Assembly (NCBI GenBank): GCA_013368445.1 | Contig: JAACJO010000017.1 | Location: forward strand, 496,001 to 560,000 | Length of the DNA: 64,000 bases | Direction of reading: 5' to 3' | DNA from: Leucocoprinus leucothites | Lineage: Eukaryota; Basidiomycota; Agaricomycetes; Agaricales; Agaricaceae | Shown here: positions 58,902-64,000 of the stretch, in pieces | Position numbering within the stretch: position 1 is the first letter of the stretch | Layout of the letters: each line of letters starts with the position of its first letter | Notes under the pieces: model-generated | What the model saw: the letters and a program-made list of their open reading frames with translations, nothing else | Told to the model about the DNA's origin: nothing | Database searches by the model: none | Translations under genes and position numbers: made by a program

Positions 58902-60670
58902 TCAATGAACCACCGAAAATTTATAAGTAGTACTCCATTCAAAGTTTCTGTCGGGACCATCTATGGAAGAAAGCACAAGCCTGATCAGAATCTAGTCCAG
59001 GGGAAGAACAAAAAACCTTACAAATTTGGTCTTCTCCCCATTCTGGTGTGTTGATGGCATCCACGTATCCCTGTTGTTCAAGGGCGATGGCTGCCCACGG
59101 GCCATAAACTAACTCGGAGCCTCCATGAACCTCCTTTCTCGGTGTATTCAACCAATAAGCACTATAGACTTGAACGGCGGGTTGATTTGTGGAAATGTCC
59201 ACTCTGTTCCCAAGCGAATAGATTATTGAATGAGCGCAAGACACTCGAAGTTTACCTAGTAGTGACTTTACCTTATACCAGAGTTCTCGCTCCACAACGA
59301 TGTGCCGGACCGGTTGCTCTCATCGTTATCATAGATCCAACAGTGATCAAAACCTTGGCAACCTGGAAAAGTGCTTCTTCAATCGCAACTTCCTAGGGAA
59401 CACCAAAATGAGACTCACCGGTACCACACATATTCTGAGTCTCATTCCAATTCTCACCAACCTTCTTTCCGGCCCTGAAGTCAAAAAGAGTATCCTTGAC
59501 ATTGATAAAGTCGCCGTCCGGAATAGCGTTGCCATCAAGATGAACAACCTTGGAAGCATCAACTCGAAGATGATGCTCTAGAGCATTGTCAACACCATTC
59601 TGGAAAGCATCGAGGTTCCTGCGCTCATGTTATTCAGATGTTGGAGTAGAGGGCCTGTCAGACGAACCAGTAGACGTGCTGGGTAACCATAATGGGCGTC
59701 TAATGAAATAGAGTTATTAATAGGTGTAGGCCCAACAGCTCAGGGAAGGAATGCACCTTTTCGGTAGCAAAAGCGCGAACACTGGATTTGAGAACACCAC
59801 CATTGAAGGCGGCGTGGGTGGCCTTGGAAGCAAACCATAAGTTACGGTTACTTGAACATCAATATCGGAACTCCGAACTCACATATGCAGTTACGGCTCC
59901 AGGGAAACCCTCTCCCGGGTCATCCAAGTACTTGTAGGTAACGCTGCTGGGTGTACGCGCAACAACGGTCCAGTTCTTACGATCCCAGCCATAAACACTG
60001 CTGTGAAGGGTGACCTGATGAAGGAATTAATCATGTTCTTCCCCACGAATGGCGCCAGCGTACCTGGCCTAGAAGAGAAAACGGTTTGAGCCACTTTTCA
60101 GGTAAACGTCGACCTAAACATACCATCATGGTCGTTAGTTGGGATTGTATAGACATTCGGCCCAGGAGGCTGAGCATCCTTTGTGATGGGGATCGAGAAC
60201 GTTCCTGCATAGTAATACGTCAGTCATATGATCCTGCTGAGCATAGGGCGAGCAACGGACCGTTCTTGATGCGATTGGCATATCTCCCGACGATAGCGTT
60301 GAAGACCGGGTGATCAGGATCCGTCAAAAGTTTACTCTGAAGGAGATTTCAGGAAGGTGTGATGCTTGGATGGGGTGATAACATACGTTGTCGTCGTACC
60401 CAAGGATGACATCTCGAGCTTTGCCGAACTTATCCTTCACCCAGAGTTCGGTCATGGTTGCACCCAGGGATACAAACTTGGCCGAGACAGAGCCATCCGG
60501 CGCTTTGATCTCCGTTAAGTCAAATGGCTATGGTGGCGAGCAGGCGGTCGATAATGAGCATCCACTAATAATATTGAACAACGATGGCCGCTCACCCAAT
60601 TCGGAGCGTTGGCTGCTGCTGCAAAGCCGACACTGGCTAACGTAAGGCCGAGTCGTCTGAAGAATTTCAT
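58902..60670 (-). CDS. Secreted aldose 1-epimerase (galactose mutarotase)
   Basis: Twelve exons, 5' to 3': 60670..60596, 60527..60387, 60336..60261, 60204..60124, 60068..60064, 60014..59883, 59822..59757, 59699..59668, 59618..59419, 59353..59272, 59203..59022 and 58960..58902, giving 376 aa. The enzyme interconverts alpha and beta anomers of free aldoses. Family strings in order: VSLGATMTELWVKDKFGK, DVILGYDDN, FNAIVGRYANRIKNG, VTLHSSVYGWDRKNW, TPIMVTQHVYWNLDAF, ASKVVHLDGNAIPDG, FDHCWIYDN and VQVYSAYWLNTP. The N-terminus MKFFRRLGLTLASVGFAAAA is a signal peptide, so this is an extracellular member. Exon 5 is only 5 nt (GCCAG), yet is needed to keep frame between HD-G and the VTLHSS block. The join before exon 7 is the least certain. 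Confidence 0.9.
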
Positions 60671-61568
60671 GATGAGATTTCTGGAGCGGTCGTAGAGAGT
60701 CCAGCCAATTGCGAGTAACATGTTTCACGCCTATTTAAGTGAGCGGGAGGGGATAAACGTCGCATTAATGCTGAGACGAAGAGAAGCAAAGAACTTTAAT
60801 AAGCCCTTACATACGCTATCACCACGATGTTAGTCTCGCTCCAGTCATGGATCAGATGACGAGGTTTTGTATGGTGTTGTGAAGTAGCCGGGCGAGGGAC
60901 TTTCAAACTCAGGAGCGAAAAGTCCGTTAGGACCTTTGATTTCCCCGCAGTGCAATGAAACCATGAAGAAAGAAGCACGAACCTGATGTGGGGGAAATTT
61001 GCTGATGTGCACGCGATCGCTAGCCCATACCTACCTCCCGGTGGCAGACTGTATCAATCAAAGAGCTCGGAGAAATAGAGAAAGTTACTGTATAGACGTC
61101 CGTGGCCCCACGGGATTTTATCGGGACAAGTGTTGTGACCAAGAATAATAGCATGAACTGAACCCGAGCATGTAAGAACCATAGATAAATATAAAAGATC
61201 TAGATTCAGGCAACACAGTTGAACTTGATCCCACCAAACCGGAGAGGTGGAGGAACGACTGGACAACGAAACGAAATGTTTCCTTTCCTGGTTTTTGGAA
61301 ATACATTATTGTCGTTTGGTGGTTATTTATGAACTATGTGTTCAAAGTTCAACCACAGCTGCTTCTCCGATGATAGTGCCAGATGGCGTTGTTTGGGTAG
61401 CGCTTGGACGGAAAGTGGTGGTGGACTCCAAGATGAATTATGATCAAGTCCCTAGAACGGGAAAGATTCTAATGCAGAGCCGGATACATTACCGTGGGAA
61501 ATCCCGCATTCACTCCCTTCCATTGGCACCACGACCTGCTTCCCTGCTCTGCCGTATCCGGCATCACT
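60671..61568. promoter_or_regulatory. Divergent promoter region between aldose 1-epimerase and NACHT gene C
   Basis: The two genes are transcribed away from each other. I recognise no specific element. A frame at 61247-61600 (+) overlaps the start of the NACHT gene in another phase and is not supported. Confidence 0.4.
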
Positions 61569-63887
61569 ATGCCATTCTTCGAAAATGCCCACAACTTTAA
61601 TATCAACGGGGGAAGTTTTCGAGAATACCTGCAATTGCATAATCATTACTACGGGTCAAGTGGTACGGCAGCCACGTCTTTCTCTCATTCGAAATCTCGT
61701 TAATGCTCGACTTTATCCTCAATCAGGACTTCAAATTCTGCTAGAGGCCTCTCTACCGGAAGCCTCGCACAACTCTTCTGCTCGCCAGTCATCGCCGTCG
61801 TGTCTTCCTGGCACACGTGAACAATACATCAGTGATATAACGGGATGGGTCCAAGCACATAGCCTCCCCCGCCCCCTGCTAAATACAAAGGGGAACGTAA
61901 AACCCGTTCATAAGCTTATGTGGTTCAATGGTCCGTTTGGTGTGGGTAAATCGGCTATTGCTCGAACCTGCGCCGAAATCCTACAGCAAACGTCCGACCT
62001 CGGCGCGGCATTCTTCTTTTCAAGACCCAATAGACAGGATGACCCGGCCAGACTTTTCACTTCGATCGCCTACCAGCTTGCCACTCGTTTACGACCGGCA
62101 ATCAGCCCTTACGGGGCTCTCCTAGAGGAGAAAATACGGTTGGAGCCCAGTGTCGTGACGAAGGCTCTAGATGTGCAGCTTTACGAGCTCATTGTTGAGC
62201 CTGTCTTGCGTTTGTTGGGGCAGATCGACGTGCAGCATCATTCCCCAGCGCTGATTATCGTGGACGGGTTAGATGAATGCCATGGGCGCCATTCTTAGGA
62301 CGAAATCATTCAGCTCATCTCCCGGATTACTACAGAGAACCCTTCTCTCCCGCTGCTCTGGGCGATATTCAGTCGACCAGAACTTCATATCCAGTCAGCG
62401 GTGCGAGGGTCTGGTGCTCCATGGTGGGAGATTTCGCTACCTGTCTCGGATGACTCGCATAAGGACATAGAAGTATATTTCAGGAACAACTTTGCGAGAA
62501 TCCAGCAGCGCTATAGTCTCTCATCCGGAGTTGACAGAATCTGGCCCTCGGAATCAGAGATTAAGGCTCTGGTAGAAAAGTCCGCTGGGCTCTTTATCTA
62601 TGCTGCAACTATTGTCCGGTTCTTCGACGACCCGACGCTCCCCGAGCGGGAACAGCAACTTTCTGATCTTCTCTATCCCAAACCTCAGACAGTGTCTCCT
62701 ACCACCAAAGCCGGCGTAACACCGCTCTCCCATCTCGATGCCTTTTACGCTGCTATCATGCGACGCATCTCTCCCCATCATTTACCTTATACTCTCACTG
62801 TCCTCTTAATCCTCTCGAGTGAGCTCTTCACTGGAGATTTAACTCTGACTAAAATCAGCAACTTGCTCGGCTATTCTATCTCGACGATACACTCGGCGAT
62901 TTACGCCTTGCACTCCGTCCTGTTTTTGCGGAAGCAAGCTCCGGCAGCGGATGCGAGAGTGAATCCGGCTCTTAATAGCGCCCCCACTGAACAAATCATT
63001 GGTTTTTATCACTATTCCTTTGTCGAGTTCCTCCGCGATCCAACAAGGTCCGGCGAATTCTATGTTTTGCAGCATTCTTGCCAAACATTCTGGGCAAGCA
63101 GGTGTTTGCAAATTCTTTCCGAGTTTAGCAAAGGTCTGAAATTCATGTATCTTATTATGCCGCGAGACTAATAATGCCTTTACTCCTTGTGATAGGGGGT
63201 GATCTTCTAGGTATCAAGCTTAGGGAACCAGAGCTCCATACTCCAGATGAAGCCCGGGGGCTCCGAGCCAGCATGCTCATGGAAGCAAGTTATTCGGTCC
63301 TCGCGACGTGCGCTCGTATCACGGAACTCCATGACCAGCCTGACCTCATAACTCAACTCTATATGCTCGACTTTCAAAAGATAGTAGCTGCCGTAGGAGT
63401 AAGCAAGCAGCACCTGGTAATGTGTATTAGGGAGGAGGAGCTTAGAGGCCTGAGAGAACAAGTATGTCGTCATAGAATTTGACTCTCTTTTACTACCTAC
63501 TAACTCCTTTGAAAGTTGTCTCGATATACCCAAAATCAGCCCTGGTCCCGTCGGATGCCTCGACTCATCCGCGAGCGTCTGCAAGTGATGAACATCATGA
63601 CTCAACAGTACCATAACCTCAAGTATAAACTCGACGCAGCAATTTCTGAACGAACTAACTCATTTGGATCCACGTCGTCTTCTACCTCTTACACGTCTCT
63701 TCGCTCGGGAAGCTCTGCCACTCCTTCCACCCCATCCCGTGTTCTCCCTGCGTACGAGCTAGGCCAGCAAGGGAAAGTGGTCTATCTCTACCCAGAGCGG
63801 TCCGCTTCTGGTATAACATATCATGTTTGTACCAATTTAGATGATTTGAATGAGCCTTATGTGTTCTCGGATGTAGATGAAAGCTAG
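61569..63887 (+). CDS. NACHT (NWD2-type) STAND NTPase C, with an in-frame TAG
   Basis: Exons 61569..61662, 61727..63133, 63196..63461 and 63516..63887 keep one frame for 712 codons, except for TAG at 62296-62298 (codon 222). The leader MPFFENAHNFNINGGSF is typical. ILLEASLPEASHNSSA precedes the NACHT domain. The P-loop is GPFGVGKSA (100-108) and Walker B is LIIVDGLDEC; the stop follows seven codons later. Beyond it lie LLWAIFSRPELH, LFIYAATIVRF, FYHYSFVEFLRDPTRSG and a Ser-rich tail with YHVCTNLDDLNEPYVFSD. The code on both sides is normal, and the stop differs by one base from CAG (Gln). No cullin segment is present, unlike genes A and B. Either a recent nonsense mutation, an assembly error, or use as a truncated protein. 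The donor at 61663 has an alternative at 61660. Confidence 0.75.
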
Positions 63888-64000
63888 AGATAGTAAAGTA
63901 TGTAGGGTCTGTACTATCAATAATGCGAATGATAAACCTTCTATCCTGCTTCTACATCTCCGAAGTCTGGCTCTATTCAAGTCTTCCGGTTAAAGTCAAG

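Noticed and set aside
1..64000. CRISPR arrays, bacterial operons, insertion sequences
   Set aside because: No spaced direct repeats, ribosome binding sites or transposase genes are visible. Introns and tRNA types show eukaryotic nuclear DNA.

Overview
The window looks like nuclear DNA of a basidiomycete mushroom (Agaricomycetes). Its genes are broken by many short GT-AG introns, mostly 45-70 nt, with very small exons. ATP-citrate lyase is one fused chain, as in basidiomycetes and animals rather than ascomycetes. There are NWD2-type NACHT NTPases, a TKL kinase with the leader common in mushrooms, a P450, and three eukaryotic tRNA genes. I derived all exon maps by hand by joining reading frames across splice sites; none has transcript support.

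Layout. 1-2.4 kb: degenerate tRNA-like pieces, a truncated P-loop-less NACHT gene (+), tRNA-Glu. 2.5-16.4 kb: housekeeping genes: mitochondrial ribosomal protein mL44 (+), a Mug190/tricalbin-like SMP-C2 protein (-), a secreted GH105-like hydrolase (+), a second tRNA-Glu, and ATP-citrate lyase (+). 18.3-20.6 kb: a 12-exon P450 (-). 20.6-30.8 kb: gene-poor, with initiator tRNA-Met, a UBL3-like prenylated ubiquitin fold (+) and a NACHT relic (-). 30.8-40.3 kb: guanine deaminase with a 3' frameshift (+), a second NACHT relic (-), a cyclophilin-protein kinase fusion (-), a short-chain dehydrogenase (-), and a small secreted beta-trefoil-like protein (-) with a dead secreted-peptide gene behind it. 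40.8-52.3 kb: a 5.8-kb direct tandem duplication, each copy holding one NACHT gene (-). 53.6-63.9 kb: a DUF1275 membrane protein (+), four small secreted protein genes in a row (+), a secreted aldose 1-epimerase (-) and a last NACHT gene (+) with an in-frame TAG.

The most striking result is in the tandem duplication. Joining exons in frame shows that the NACHT protein continues into a cullin-repeat segment resembling CUL1 from its first-repeat end to just before its RING-binding domain. Copy A (47877-51580) reads open for 1103 aa. Copy B carries the same architecture but has a 10-bp deletion. I know of no described NACHT-cullin fusion. The second novel architecture is the cyclophilin-TKL kinase fusion. 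With six NACHT loci in 64 kb, from intact to nearly erased, the window looks like a birth-and-death locus of NLR-like genes lying among conserved metabolic genes and secreted-peptide genes.
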